Both the position numbers and the translations under genes were made by a program. The notes below the pieces were generated by a model, which saw nothing but the letters and a program-made list of their open reading frames with translations, was not told where the DNA came from and did no database searches. From Lachnospiraceae bacterium XBD2001 (GTDB lineage Bacteria > Bacillota > Clostridia > Lachnospirales > Lachnospiraceae), in the NCBI GenBank assembly GCA_900116395.1, contig FPAN01000003.1, positions 186,001 through 250,000 of the forward strand: DNA of 64,000 bases. Direction: 5' to 3'. Shown piece by piece: positions 1-10,159 of the stretch; the first letter of the stretch is position 1; every line of letters starts with the position of its first letter.

Positions 1-2
1 AA

Positions 3-1571
3 TTCAAAATCTCTGTGGAAGAGGATTCCATGGAGACAATTCAACAAAAACTTGCACATATGTGTGGCGTTGCAACCTCGGAGCTTTCGGATATTACCAT
101 CCTGAAGCGTTCGGTGGACGCCCGTAAAAAGCCGGAGGTCTGGATGGTATATGCTCTGGCTTTTTTGGCTGGAAAAAAAGAGGGCGAAATCTTAAAGCGT
201 TTGCAAAAAAGAAAAGTCAATTGCAGTCGGTATGAGAAGCCAAGCTTTCATCTGCCGAAGGCCAAAGGTCCGATGCATCCGGTGGTGATTGGCGCGGGAC
301 CGGCGGGATTGTTTGCCGCCTATGCCTTTGCCAATGCCGGATTAGAACCGATCTTACTGGAGCGAGGGGAAACGGTGGAGCAGCGTAAGCAGGACGTGCT
401 TCGCTTCTGGGAAGAAGGAGTGTTGGCACCAGATTCCAATGTTCAGTTCGGTGAAGGCGGCGCCGGTACGTTTTCTGACGGCAAGTTAAATACCGTGGTG
501 AAGGATAAGTTCGGCCGGAATCATTTTGTTTTGGATACCTTTGTCAAATACGGTGCGCCGGATCAAATCCGCTTTGATGCCAAGCCGCATATCGGTACGG
601 ACGTGTTGATGGATGTGGTGAAGGGCATGCGTGAGGAGATCCTTCGCCTAGGTGGAGAAGTACGGTTTCGCACCAAGGTCACCGGATTTGATATCGAGGG
701 AGATCGGCTGCAGGCGGTTTGCCTGGCGGGCGGTACGAAGATTCCTTGTTCTCATGCGGTGCTTGCCATTGGACATTCTGCAAGAGATACTTTTTTGGCT
801 TTACATTCCCAGGGCATTCTGATGCAGGCCAAGGAATTTGCCGTTGGATTTCGTGTGGAGCATCCACAGGAATTTATCAATATTCATCAGTACGGAACAC
901 GTTATGCTTCGGTGTTACCGCCGGCTCCTTATAAGCTGGCCACCACCTTGGATAACGGTCGTGGTGTCTATTCCTTTTGCATGTGCCCCGGCGGTTATGT
1001 GGTAAATGCGTCCTCGGAAGAGAAGCGTCTGGCAGTCAATGGTATGAGCTATTCCAAGCGTGATGCCGGGAATGCAAACAGTGCCATCATTGTATCTGTC
1101 GGTTCCGGTGAATATGATATGAGAGATCCCCTTGGAGCCATTGCGTTCCAGCGAAGCATTGAAGAGAAGGCCTATGCACTTGGCAAGGGAAAAATCCCTC
1201 AGCAGTTATTTGCCGACTTCAAAGAGAATCGGGCAAGTACCACCTACGGAAGCTTTTCTTCCTGGAACAAAGGCGGAGCGAATTTTGCGAATTTGCGTGG
1301 AATTTTTTCGGAAGAAATCAACGAATCCTTCTTGCGGGGCATGGAGTTTTTCGACCGCAAGATGAGTGGATATGCCAGAGAAGATGCGATTCTCTCCGGT
1401 GTGGAGTCCAGGACTTCCTCGCCGGTACGCATACCAAGAGATGAGTTTTTTGAGAGTAATATCAAAGGCCTTTATCCTTGCGGTGAAGGCGCAGGTTATG
1501 CCGGCGGAATTACTTCTGCGGCAATGGACGGCTTGAAGGTTGCCCAAGCGATTATGGCAACGGAAGACTAA
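3..1571 (+). CDS. FAD-dependent dehydrogenase-like protein (5' truncated)
   Basis: Predicted NAD(P)/FAD-dependent oxidoreductase of the COG2509 type; substrate unknown, probably cytosolic. A GTG at 15 could serve as a start, but the frame is open to the window edge (residues FKIS precede it) and the family begins with a short alpha/beta region like this one, so I read it as cut at the left edge. The dinucleotide fold shows GAGPAGLFAAYAFANAG about 92 residues from the GTG, followed by an acidic LLERG strand end. A second FAD-contact region, PCGEGAGYAGGITSAAMDG, lies near the C-terminus. mutS starts 20 nt downstream, so the two may be co-transcribed. Family assignment is fairly sure; reaction not known. 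Confidence 0.8.
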   Translation, partial: FKISVEEDSMETIQQKLAHMCGVATSELSDITILKRSVDARKKPEVWMVYALAFLAGKKEGEILKRLQKRKVNCSRYEKPSFHLPKAKGPMHPVVIGAGPAGLFAAYAFANAGLEPILLERGETVEQRKQDVLRFWEEGVLAPDSNVQFGEGGAGTFSDGKLNTVVKDKFGRNHFVLDTFVKYGAPDQIRFDAKPHIGTDVLMDVVKGMREEILRLGGEVRFRTKVTGFDIEGDRLQAVCLAGGTKIPCSHAVLAIGHSARDTFLALHSQGILMQAKEFAVGFRVEHPQEFINIHQYGTRYASVLPPAPYKLATTLDNGRGVYSFCMCPGGYVVNASSEEKRLAVNGMSYSKRDAGNANSAIIVSVGSGEYDMRDPLGAIAFQRSIEEKAYALGKGKIPQQLFADFKENRASTTYGSFSSWNKGGANFANLRGIFSEEINESFLRGMEFFDRKMSGYAREDAILSGVESRTSSPVRIPRDEFFESNIKGLYPCGEGAGYAGGITSAAMDGLKVAQAIMATED

Positions 1572-1591
1572 GATAAGGAAGACGAAGAGAC

Positions 1592-4237
1592 ATGGGTGAA
1601 TTTACACCAATGATGCAACATTATCTGGACACCAAGGCGCAGTACAAGGATTGTATCCTTTTTTACCGACTGGGTGATTTCTATGAGATGTTTTTTGACG
1701 ATGCCAAAACGGTATCCAGAGAATTGGAATTAACATTAACCGGTAAGGCTTGTGGTATGGAAGAGCGGGCACCGATGTGCGGCGTGCCGTTTCATGCGGT
1801 AGATACGTATCTGACCCGACTGGTAGCAAAAGGCTATAAGGTTGCTATTTGTGAGCAGGTAGAAGATCCGAAGGAAGCCAAGGGTATGGTGAAGCGGGAA
1901 GTGGTTCGTATTGTGACACCGGGTACGAATCTGGATACCGGCTCTTTGGATGAGACTAAGAATAATTATCTGATGAGCGTGGATTTTTCACAGGATACCT
2001 TCGGAATTGCAACCTGTGATTTGACCACCGGTGACTTCTTTGTGACGGAAGTGGATGAGGCTGCAAAATTCTTAGACGAGGTCAGCCGATATAATCCTTC
2101 CGAGCTTTTGGTGAATGATGTATTCTGCATGAGCGGTCTGAAGGAAGAGGACTTGCGTGAGCGGTTTCATTTGGCCATTACGCCTTTGGCCAATGATTAT
2201 TTTGTGGATGAGTATGCAACGAAGGTGCTATGTGAGCATTTTCATGTGAAGAGCTTGCAGGGCCTTGGCTTGGCGGATTTTCATCTTGGAAATACTGCCG
2301 CCGGTGCGTTGCTTTCCTATCTGATTGACACTCAAAAGTCCGATTTGGCCCACCTGACCCATATTACTCCTTATGTTTGCGGCAATTACATGCTGATGGA
2401 TTCTTCCACCTACCGTAACTTAGAGCTGGTGGAGACCATGCGGGAGAAGGAGAAGCGCGGTTCCTTATTGTGGGTGTTGGATAAGACCAAGACTGCCATG
2501 GGGGCCCGAACCCTTCGGAGTTTTATTGAGCAGCCCCTCATTAACAAAAAGGAAATCAATCACCGTTTGGATGCCATTGAAGAGTTGAATGCTCATATGA
2601 TTTCCCGTGAAGAATTACGGGAGTATTTAAATCCCGTCTATGACCTGGAACGTTTGATGACCCGTATTTCTTATCGGAGCGCCAATCCAAGAGATTTGAT
2701 TGCATTTAAGAATTCCATTGCGGTAATTCCTGCGATTAAGGCGGTGTTATCCGAGTTCAAGGGCGATGTCCTCTGCAATTTGAACCGGGATATGGATGAC
2801 TTGTCGGATTTATTCCATCTCATTGATGAGGCCATTGATGAGGAACCTCCGATTTCCGTGCATGACGGTGGTATCTTAAAACCCGGTTTTTCCGAAGAAG
2901 TGGATACCCTGCGACATGCCTCTACCGACGGCAAGAGCTGGTTGGCAGACCTTGCGGCCAAGGAGCAGGAGAAGACCGGTATCAAGAATCTGAAAGTAAA
3001 ATACAACAAGGTCTTCGGATACTATCTGGAAGTAACCAATTCCTACAAGGATCTGGTGCCGGATTACTTCATTCGTAAGCAGACCTTAGCCAACGCGGAG
3101 CGTTATTATACGCCGGAATTGAAAGAGCTGGAGAATACCATTTTAGGAGCGGAAGAGAAGCTGACCCGATTGGAATATGATTATTATTTCCGTATTCTGG
3201 AACAGATTTCCGGACAGGTGGCCCGCATTCAAAAGACAGCGAAGGCCATTGCCCATTTGGATGTATTTTTATCCTTGGCATATGTTGCGGAAAAGAATCA
3301 TTATGTCCGTCCGAAGATGAATGAGCGGGGACACATCGATATTAAGAATGGCCGTCATCCGGTCGTAGAGAAGATGATTCCAAACGATATGTTCATCGAG
3401 AATGATACGTATCTGGATAACCGGGAGCATCGGGTATCGATTATCACCGGTCCGAATATGGCCGGTAAGTCTACCTACATGCGTCAGACCGCATTGATTG
3501 TATTGATGGCCCAGATGGGATCCTTTGTTCCTGCTGCGGAAGCGGACATCGGAATTGTGGATCGGATTTTTACCCGTGTGGGAGCTTCCGATGATTTGGC
3601 CAGTGGCCAGAGTACCTTCATGGTGGAGATGAACGAAGTGGCGAACATTCTTCGAAATGCCACCTCTTCCTCCTTGTTGATTTTGGATGAGATCGGTCGC
3701 GGTACGTCTACCTTCGACGGACTTGCCATTGCTTGGGCTGTGGTAGAGCATGTAGCGAACCCGAAGCTACTTGGTGCTAAGACGTTGTTTGCCACCCATT
3801 ATCATGAGCTGACGGAGTTGGAGGGCAAGCTTCCGGGGGTAAACAACTATTGTATTGCCGTGAAAGAAAACGGAGATGACATTGTTTTCTTACGTAAGAT
3901 TGTTTCCGGTGGCGCAGATAAGAGCTACGGTATTCAGGTAGCCAAATTAGCCGGCGTTCCGGATGCGGTCATTGAGCGTGCCAAGGAAATCGTCAATGAA
4001 TTGGTACAGAACGATATTGCAGACATTGCCAAGAGTATTACCATTCCGGGAGCTTCTGCTGCTAAGAAGCCGGAGAAGCTGGACGAAGTGGATCTGAAGC
4101 AAATTTCCTTATTCGATACCATTACGGATGAGGATATTATCGATGATTTGAAGCATCTGGATATTAGCAGCATGACGCCGCTGGATGCATTAAACAAGTT
4201 GAACGAGTTGCATAATAAGGTTAAGAACAGATGGTAA
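1592..4237 (+). CDS. mutS: DNA mismatch repair protein MutS
   Basis: Mismatch-recognition ATPase that starts DNA mismatch repair with MutL. The 881 residues fit the full family length. The N-terminal mismatch-binding domain has the phenylalanine wedge context (FYRLGDFYEMFFDDA, residues about 25-39). The ATPase domain carries Walker A GPNMAGKSTYMRQ near 619, the signature STFMVEMNE, Walker B LLILDEIGRGTST and the FATHYHEL switch. A clamp/lever region and a C-terminal dimerisation tail complete it. A Shine-Dalgarno AAGGAAGACGAAGAG precedes the ATG. It overlaps mutL by 7 nt, so the two are translationally coupled, as is usual in Firmicutes. Confidence 0.98.
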   Translation: MGEFTPMMQHYLDTKAQYKDCILFYRLGDFYEMFFDDAKTVSRELELTLTGKACGMEERAPMCGVPFHAVDTYLTRLVAKGYKVAICEQVEDPKEAKGMVKREVVRIVTPGTNLDTGSLDETKNNYLMSVDFSQDTFGIATCDLTTGDFFVTEVDEAAKFLDEVSRYNPSELLVNDVFCMSGLKEEDLRERFHLAITPLANDYFVDEYATKVLCEHFHVKSLQGLGLADFHLGNTAAGALLSYLIDTQKSDLAHLTHITPYVCGNYMLMDSSTYRNLELVETMREKEKRGSLLWVLDKTKTAMGARTLRSFIEQPLINKKEINHRLDAIEELNAHMISREELREYLNPVYDLERLMTRISYRSANPRDLIAFKNSIAVIPAIKAVLSEFKGDVLCNLNRDMDDLSDLFHLIDEAIDEEPPISVHDGGILKPGFSEEVDTLRHASTDGKSWLADLAAKEQEKTGIKNLKVKYNKVFGYYLEVTNSYKDLVPDYFIRKQTLANAERYYTPELKELENTILGAEEKLTRLEYDYYFRILEQISGQVARIQKTAKAIAHLDVFLSLAYVAEKNHYVRPKMNERGHIDIKNGRHPVVEKMIPNDMFIENDTYLDNREHRVSIITGPNMAGKSTYMRQTALIVLMAQMGSFVPAAEADIGIVDRIFTRVGASDDLASGQSTFMVEMNEVANILRNATSSSLLILDEIGRGTSTFDGLAIAWAVVEHVANPKLLGAKTLFATHYHELTELEGKLPGVNNYCIAVKENGDDIVFLRKIVSGGADKSYGIQVAKLAGVPDAVIERAKEIVNELVQNDIADIAKSITIPGASAAKKPEKLDEVDLKQISLFDTITDEDIIDDLKHLDISSMTPLDALNKLNELHNKVKNRW

Positions 4238-6117
4238 GAAACGAAATTGCATTACTGAATCAGGAGACAATTGATAAAATCGCTGCGGGAGAGGTGGTAG
4301 AACGCCCATCTTCCGTAGTGAAGGAATTGGTAGAGAATGCCATTGATGCCGGAGCAACGGCCATTACCGTAGAGATTAAGGACGGTGGAATCACCTTGCT
4401 TCGTATCACGGACAACGGATACGGAATTCCGAAGGAAGAGATTCCGCTGGCATTCTTACGTCATACCACCAACAAGATTCGCAGTGCCAGTGAACTGTTG
4501 TCCCTACACACTTTAGGGTTCCGCGGGGAGGCGTTGTCCAGTATTGCTGCGGTATCCAAGGTGGAGCTGATTACCAAGACCAAAGATGCCTTGATTGGTT
4601 CCCGTTATGTCATTGAAGGTGCCAAGGAGCTGTCTTTGGAAGAGATGGGAGCTCCGGACGGAACCACCTTTTTCGTTCGGCAGTTATTCTATAACACCCC
4701 AGCCAGACGGAAATTCTTAAAGTCTCCTATGACAGAGGGCAATTACATTCAGGAACTATTGGAACGATTGGCCTTATCCAATCCATCCATTTCCTTCCGT
4801 TTTATTTCCAACGGAAAAGACCGCTTTGCTACCGCAGGAAACGGCAATCTAAAAGATACCATATATGAGTTGTACGGCAGAGAAATTGCATCTTCTTTGA
4901 TTGAGGTTTCCGCTGAGGAAGAGAGCTTCTCCTTACATGGATTTATCGGTACGCCGGCGCTGAATCGCGGGAACCGGAATTTTGAATCCTTCTTTGTTAA
5001 CGGTCGTTACATTAAGAGCGGCATTTTAAGTAAGTCTTTGGAAGAAGGCTATGCCGGATTTTTGATGCAGCATCAGTATCCATTTGCGGTATTGATGTTT
5101 GACTTTGCAGATAACGGGGTGGATGTGAATGTGCATCCTTCCAAGTTGGAGGTACGCTTCGAGAATTCCAACGTGGTCTATAACACCTTGCTTCGTACGG
5201 TCCATGATGCATTAGCCCATCGGGAAGATATCGATGTGGTTCCGGTGGCGGAAGAAGAGGATGAAGTCATTGCGGAAGCAACGCCGATTCTTCGTGCGGA
5301 GCCTTTTGAAGCCAGCCGACTTCAGTCCATGAAGGATTCCATTGTGGAACAGATTCACAAGGACACACCATACGAAGCGCAATACAAAGAGTTCTATGAG
5401 AATAAGCGCAAAGAATCCGTGGCGGAGGAAATCGTTTATCATGCACCTGCTGCAAATGTTGGAAATCCAACAATTGTACAGGAAGAGCCTGTTTCCAAGC
5501 CTAACTATGAGCAGGCCAGCTTTTTCTCCGAAGAAGCCAGAGCAAAACATCGCATCATCGGTCAGGTCTTCGGTACCTATTGGCTGGTGGAATATGACGG
5601 GAAGTTGTATATCATCGACCAGCACGCAGCTCATGAAAAAGTACTCTATGAGAAGACCATGGCCAGATTGCACGAGAAGACCATGACCTCCCAGATGGTG
5701 AATCCGCCCATTATTGTGACCCTATCTACACAGGAAGAGGAAGCTTTTGAAAAGTACAAAGAGTCTTTTGAAACCTTAGGATACCAGGTAGAACATTTTG
5801 GAGGTAAGGAATACGCATTGACCGCAGTTCCGGACAATATTTTAAATCTGGATAAGCGTCAGCTGTTTTTGGATGCCATCAGTGCCTGCGTGGAGTTGAA
5901 GGAAGACAAGACTTCGGAGTTGATTCTGGAGCGCATTGCTTCCATGTCCTGTAAGGCGGCAGTCAAAGGAAATCATGTGTTGTCCAAGCCGGAAATCGAG
6001 AGCCTAATTGATGAGTTGTTATCTTTGGACAACCCATTCCGTTGTCCACACGGAAGACCGACGATTATTGCCATGACCCAGTATGAGTTAGATAAGAAGT
6101 TTAAGAGGATTGTATAA
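4231..6117 (+). CDS. mutL: DNA mismatch repair protein MutL
   Basis: GHKL ATPase that links MutS to strand incision. The N-terminus shows KELVENAIDAGA, DNGYGIP and GFRGEALSSI, the three ATP-lid motifs. The C-terminal dimerisation domain has DQHAAHEKVLYE (about residue 463), which matches the DQHA(X)2E(X)4E metal site of endonuclease-active MutL, plus SCKAAVKGN and CPHGRPT. The protein is therefore expected to nick DNA itself, as in organisms that lack MutH. A variable charged linker (about 340-430) separates the halves. The start lies inside the mutS stop region (7-nt overlap), and the stop overlaps the miaA start by 1 nt. Confidence 0.98.
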   Translation: MVRNEIALLNQETIDKIAAGEVVERPSSVVKELVENAIDAGATAITVEIKDGGITLLRITDNGYGIPKEEIPLAFLRHTTNKIRSASELLSLHTLGFRGEALSSIAAVSKVELITKTKDALIGSRYVIEGAKELSLEEMGAPDGTTFFVRQLFYNTPARRKFLKSPMTEGNYIQELLERLALSNPSISFRFISNGKDRFATAGNGNLKDTIYELYGREIASSLIEVSAEEESFSLHGFIGTPALNRGNRNFESFFVNGRYIKSGILSKSLEEGYAGFLMQHQYPFAVLMFDFADNGVDVNVHPSKLEVRFENSNVVYNTLLRTVHDALAHREDIDVVPVAEEEDEVIAEATPILRAEPFEASRLQSMKDSIVEQIHKDTPYEAQYKEFYENKRKESVAEEIVYHAPAANVGNPTIVQEEPVSKPNYEQASFFSEEARAKHRIIGQVFGTYWLVEYDGKLYIIDQHAAHEKVLYEKTMARLHEKTMTSQMVNPPIIVTLSTQEEEAFEKYKESFETLGYQVEHFGGKEYALTAVPDNILNLDKRQLFLDAISACVELKEDKTSELILERIASMSCKAAVKGNHVLSKPEIESLIDELLSLDNPFRCPHGRPTIIAMTQYELDKKFKRIV

Positions 6118-7049
6118 TGAACAAGCCGAAAATCATTGTGCTGACCGGGCCTACCGCCGTTGGAAAGACCAGTGCTTCCATTGGATTGGCCAAAGCCATC
6201 GGCGGTGAAATCATCTCTGCGGATTCCATGCAGGTGTATCGTCACATGGATATCGGATCTGCGAAGATTACACCGGAAGAGATGGATGGTGTGAAGCATC
6301 ATCTGATTGATGTCTTGGACCCGTCGGAAGCATTCAACGTGGTGACCTTCCAGCAGATGGCCAAAGCAGCCATGAAAGAGATTTATGCAGCCGGACACAT
6401 TCCCATTGTGGTAGGTGGAACCGGTTTCTATATTCAGGCTCTTTTGTATGATATTGATTTTACGGAAGAGACGGATGCAACCCGGTATCGGGAAGAGTTG
6501 GAAGCATTAGCCATAAGCCGCGGCAAGGAGTATTTGTATGAGCAACTTCAAGCGGTAGATCCCAAAGGTGCTGCCGCCATTCATCCCAATAATGTGAAGC
6601 GGGTGATTCGCGCATTGGAATATTATCGTAATACCGGCGGGAAGATTTCCGAGCATAACGAAGCCTCCCACCAAAAAGAATCTCCCTATGATTTTACGTA
6701 TTTTGTCCTGGATATGGAGCGGGACAAACTCTATGAACGGATTGACAAGCGCGTCGATCTCATGATAGAACAAGGCTTGGTCGATGAAGTGAAGGCTTTG
6801 GCATCGATGGGTGCGACCAGGGATATGGTTTCCATGCAGGGTCTTGGCTACAAAGAAATCCTGGACTATTTGGATGGGAAGATTGGTTTGGAAGAAGCGA
6901 TTTATCGCATCAAGCGTGATTCGAGACACTTCGCCAAGCGCCAGTTGACCTGGTTCCGCAGAGAACGGGATGTGACCTGGATTCACAAAGAAGATTTTGA
7001 TATGGAGGAAGCACGCATATTGGATTATATGCTTACCAAGCTTCCCTAG
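6117..7049 (+). CDS. miaA: tRNA dimethylallyltransferase MiaA
   Basis: Transfers a dimethylallyl group from DMAPP to N6 of A37 in tRNAs reading U-starting codons. The product is the substrate of MiaB, encoded at 45325 in this window. It has 310 residues, normal for the family. P-loop GPTAVGKTSAS lies at residues 10-20, followed by SADSMQVYRHMDIGSAK, VGGTGFYIQALLYDIDF and the late SMQGLGYKEILDYL. Its ATG shares one base with the mutL stop codon, consistent with a mutS-mutL-miaA operon. Confidence 0.97.
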   Translation: MNKPKIIVLTGPTAVGKTSASIGLAKAIGGEIISADSMQVYRHMDIGSAKITPEEMDGVKHHLIDVLDPSEAFNVVTFQQMAKAAMKEIYAAGHIPIVVGGTGFYIQALLYDIDFTEETDATRYREELEALAISRGKEYLYEQLQAVDPKGAAAIHPNNVKRVIRALEYYRNTGGKISEHNEASHQKESPYDFTYFVLDMERDKLYERIDKRVDLMIEQGLVDEVKALASMGATRDMVSMQGLGYKEILDYLDGKIGLEEAIYRIKRDSRHFAKRQLTWFRRERDVTWIHKEDFDMEEARILDYMLTKLP

Positions 7050-7059
7050 AAAGGTTTTT

Positions 7060-8361
7060 ATGAGTAATTTAGAGATGGATGCAATGTACCGGGAATGTGG
7101 TATTTCCAACGAAGTATATGCATTCGGTGAAAAGATTTTGAAGGAACTTGCCCCGCGTTTCGCAGCAATTGATGAGACTGCGGAATACAACCAGATGAAG
7201 GTCATTCGCGCCATGCAGAAAAACCGTGTGTCCGCAGAATGCTTCAATCAGAGTTCCGGATACGGATATAACGATTTGGGAAGAGATACCTTGGAAGAAG
7301 TCTATGCTTCCTGTTTTCATGCAGAAGCTGCCTTGGTTCGTCCACAGATTACCTGTGGTACCCATGCCTTGGCATTGGCTTTGATGTCCAACCTTCGCCC
7401 GGGGGATGAACTGTTGTCTCCTGTGGGCAAGCCATACGATACCTTAGAGGAGGTAATCGGAATCCGTCCCTCCAAGGGCTCTTTGGCAGAATACGGTATT
7501 TCCTATCGTCAGGTGGATTTGTTGCCGGACGGTAGCTTCGATTATGACAACATTAAGAAGGCCATCAATGAGAAAACCAAGATGGTGACGATTCAGCGTT
7601 CCAAGGGTTATCAGACCAGACCGTCCTTCGGCGTGGAACAGATTGGAGAGTTGATTTCCTTTATCAAGGGAATTAAGCCTTCGGTCATTGTTATGGTAGA
7701 TAACTGCTACGGAGAATTCGTAGAGCGCATCGAACCGATGGATGTGGGAGCAGACATGATGGTTGGCTCTTTGATTAAAAATCCGGGTGGCGGACTTGCC
7801 CCAATCGGCGGTTACATTGTAGGAACCAAGGAATGCGTGGAGAATGCCGCATATCGTTTGACTTCTCCGGGTCTTGGCAAGGAAGTCGGAGCCTCACTTG
7901 GGGTGATGCAGTCATTCTTCCAGGGATTTTTCCTGGCACCGACGGTTGTTTCCGGTGCGCTTAAGGGTGCGATTTTTGCAGCCAATATTTATGAACGGCT
8001 GGGATTTGCCGTTATTCCAAACGGTAGCGAAGAGCGTCATGATATTATTCAGGCCATTGAATTCTTGTGTCCGGAAGGGTTGTGTGCATTCTGCGAAGGC
8101 ATTCAGGCAGCAGCTCCGGTAGATAGTTATGTAACACCGGAACCATGGGATATGCCGGGATATGACAGCCAGGTTATTATGGCTGCGGGAGCTTTTGTAC
8201 AGGGCTCCTCCATTGAGCTTAGTGCAGACGGACCGCTTCGTCCACCGTATGCAGCATACTTCCAGGGTGGACTGACCTGGTATCATGCGAAGCTGGGAAT
8301 CCTTATGTCCCTGCAAAAACTTTACGAGGCAAACCTTGTGAAGGATAGTCAATTATGCTAG
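7060..8361 (+). CDS. PLP-dependent methionine gamma-lyase family protein
   Basis: Member of the COG4100 (aluminium resistance/cystathionine beta-lyase-like) PLP-dependent fold-type I family; physiological substrate uncertain. The ATG at 7060 is chosen over a longer frame from 6997 because it follows GAAAGG at about 7049-7054, lies just after the miaA stop, and gives the expected N-terminus (MSNLEMDAMYRECG). The PLP-binding Lys sits in GSLIKNPGGGLAPIGGYI. Other features are CGTHALALAL (phosphate site) and VMVDNCYGEF (the Asp near the pyridine nitrogen). 433 residues. Likely the last gene of the mutS-mutL-miaA run, since a promoter for radC lies over its 3' end. Confidence 0.88.
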   Translation: MSNLEMDAMYRECGISNEVYAFGEKILKELAPRFAAIDETAEYNQMKVIRAMQKNRVSAECFNQSSGYGYNDLGRDTLEEVYASCFHAEAALVRPQITCGTHALALALMSNLRPGDELLSPVGKPYDTLEEVIGIRPSKGSLAEYGISYRQVDLLPDGSFDYDNIKKAINEKTKMVTIQRSKGYQTRPSFGVEQIGELISFIKGIKPSVIVMVDNCYGEFVERIEPMDVGADMMVGSLIKNPGGGLAPIGGYIVGTKECVENAAYRLTSPGLGKEVGASLGVMQSFFQGFFLAPTVVSGALKGAIFAANIYERLGFAVIPNGSEERHDIIQAIEFLCPEGLCAFCEGIQAAAPVDSYVTPEPWDMPGYDSQVIMAAGAFVQGSSIELSADGPLRPPYAAYFQGGLTWYHAKLGILMSLQKLYEANLVKDSQLC

Positions 8362-8364
8362 AAT
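8336..8364 (+). promoter_or_regulatory. Predicted sigma-A promoter for radC-mreBCD
   Basis: TTGTGA at 8336-8341, a 17-nt spacer and TAGAAT at 8359-8364, with an extended TGC before the -10 box. It overlaps the last codons of the preceding PLP-enzyme gene and sits about 60 nt upstream of radC. Match by eye only. Confidence 0.5.
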
Positions 8365-8419
8365 AATTTAGTGTTTTCAATGATTTCCGCCGATTTTTAG
8401 AAGAGAACGGAAGGGAATT

Positions 8420-9136
8420 ATGACAACCAAATTACATACGAATCGTAGGATGACCGTAGAAGATCCGTATACCCGTGCTATGAGTTACGGACCTATGGTT
8501 TTAACAGATGCGGAATTATTGGCAATTATTCTGCGGACCGGGCATGGTGCGCAGGATGCGGTTGCTTTATCTAGGAATTTACTGGAAGCTTATGACAACC
8601 GCTTAGGGAAGCTTTTGTCCAGTGATTTAACGGAACTTATGGAGTTCCCCGGAATCGGTCGGGTGAAGGCTTTAGAACTGCTGGCTTTGATGGAGATATC
8701 CAAGCGCATTGCCTGTGAGCAGCATGTGGGACATATGCGGATGGATTGTCCTAGAACCATTGCCGATTACTATATGGAGCAGTTACGTCATAATCACAAC
8801 GAGCAGTTTATTGTTTGTCTGTTTGACAGTAGAGCTCATTTGATATGTGACACCATTCTATCCAGTGGAACCGTGCGATCCACATCTATTTCACCTCGGG
8901 AGATTTTCTCTTTTGCTCTGCGCCATCATGCGGTTTATATCATCGTTTTACATAATCATCCCAGTGGGGTTTGTGAGCCCAGTCCACAGGATATTGCACT
9001 TACGAAGGAGCTGTTTGCTTCCGGTCATATGCTGCATATTCCGCTTCTGGATCACATTATCATTGGGGACCATACATATTACAGTTTCAAAGAGGAAGGA
9101 CTGGTCTTAGACCAGAAGGAAGTGGACAATGATTAG
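8420..9136 (+). CDS. radC: RadC family (JAB/MPN domain) protein
   Basis: RadC-like protein with an N-terminal helix-hairpin-helix segment (MEFPGIGRVKALELLALMEI, about 74-93) and a C-terminal JAB1/MPN metal-binding domain showing HNHPSGVCEPSPQD, the HxH...D zinc motif. The historical DNA-repair role of RadC is doubtful; the biochemical activity remains unsettled. 238 residues is full length. It directly precedes mreB (8-nt overlap), the classical Firmicutes order radC-mreB-mreC-mreD, so it is probably co-transcribed with cell-shape genes. Confidence 0.93.
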   Translation: MTTKLHTNRRMTVEDPYTRAMSYGPMVLTDAELLAIILRTGHGAQDAVALSRNLLEAYDNRLGKLLSSDLTELMEFPGIGRVKALELLALMEISKRIACEQHVGHMRMDCPRTIADYYMEQLRHNHNEQFIVCLFDSRAHLICDTILSSGTVRSTSISPREIFSFALRHHAVYIIVLHNHPSGVCEPSPQDIALTKELFASGHMLHIPLLDHIIIGDHTYYSFKEEGLVLDQKEVDND

Positions 9137-10142
9137 TGGTTACGGTATCGATATGGGAACCGGAAATCTTAAGATTTTCGATCGCTCTACCGGCAAGGTA
9201 GTGAATGAGAAGAATGCCATCGCAATTGTGGACGGGGACCGCATGTATGCTTACGGTGACGAAGCATATTCCATGTATGAGAAGGCTCCGGATACGATTC
9301 AGGTATCTTTCCCGATTATCAACGGTGTCATTGCGGATTTTGACAACATGCAGACCATGCTGTTAGAAATCCTTGAGAATCGTATGGGTGCGAAGCTGAA
9401 GGGCGCGGATATCGTCATTGCAGTTCCCAACGACATCACAGAGGTAGAGAAGAAGGCATTCTATGATATGTTTGCCAAGACCAAGATTAAGGCACGTTCC
9501 ATCCGTCTGTGTGAGAAGCCTCTTGCAGATGCAATGGGTATGGACATTGATATCACTGAGCCGACCGGTGTTATGGTGGTGGATATGGGTGCAGACACCA
9601 CAGAGATTTCCGTTATTTCTCTTGGTGGTTTGGTCATCAGTAATCTTCTTCCGTATGGCGGCAACCGTTTGGATGATGCCATCGTGACCTATTTGAAGCG
9701 TAAGTTTAACCTTGTGATCGGTCGCAAGACAGCCAAGTCTTTGAAGGAGAATATCGGTTCTGCATTGAAGGGCCAGGGTACTTCCATGACCATCGTTGGT
9801 CGTGATGTGGTCAGCGGTCTTCCGATTGAGATGAGTATCGATTCCCAGGTTGTGTATGAGGGTATTCGGGATGAGCTGAATAACTTAGCAACCAATATCA
9901 AAATGATTCTTGAGAAAGTTCCGCCGGAATTGGCGAAGGACATTGTTCATTCCGGAATTTATATTACCGGTGGCGGATCCAACATTGCGGATATCGCTGA
10001 GTTTTTCTCCGGTGTGACCAACATCAAGACGAATGTATCCGAATACGGGGAAGAGACTGTAGCCAGAGGACTGGATAAGGTCTTATCCGATGAGAAGTTC
10101 CATCGTTTCGGATATACTATGAAGAGTAGAATTTTTAGTTAA
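9129..10142 (+). CDS. mreB: Rod-shape determining protein MreB/Mbl family
   Basis: Bacterial actin homologue that forms membrane-associated filaments guiding lateral wall synthesis. The actin-fold motifs are visible: GYGIDMGTGNLKIF (phosphate 1), MVVDMGADTTEISVISLGG (phosphate 2) and YITGGGSNIADIAEFF (adenosine loop). 337 residues. It starts within the radC stop region and is followed 17 nt later by mreC. It could equally be named Mbl; only one paralogue is in the window. Its partners MreC, MreD, PBP2 and RodA follow in the same orientation. Confidence 0.95.
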   Translation: MISGYGIDMGTGNLKIFDRSTGKVVNEKNAIAIVDGDRMYAYGDEAYSMYEKAPDTIQVSFPIINGVIADFDNMQTMLLEILENRMGAKLKGADIVIAVPNDITEVEKKAFYDMFAKTKIKARSIRLCEKPLADAMGMDIDITEPTGVMVVDMGADTTEISVISLGGLVISNLLPYGGNRLDDAIVTYLKRKFNLVIGRKTAKSLKENIGSALKGQGTSMTIVGRDVVSGLPIEMSIDSQVVYEGIRDELNNLATNIKMILEKVPPELAKDIVHSGIYITGGGSNIADIAEFFSGVTNIKTNVSEYGEETVARGLDKVLSDEKFHRFGYTMKSRIFS

Positions 10143-10159
10143 TGCGAGGATAAGCAACT

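Noticed and set aside
3269..3751. 160-codon minus-strand frame inside mutS
   Set aside because: Fully antisense to the conserved MutS core, no ribosome site or recognisable product.
6997..7059. Extended N-terminus of the PLP-dependent enzyme
   Set aside because: It would lie within miaA and adds residues unlike the family; the ATG at 7060 has a proper ribosome site.
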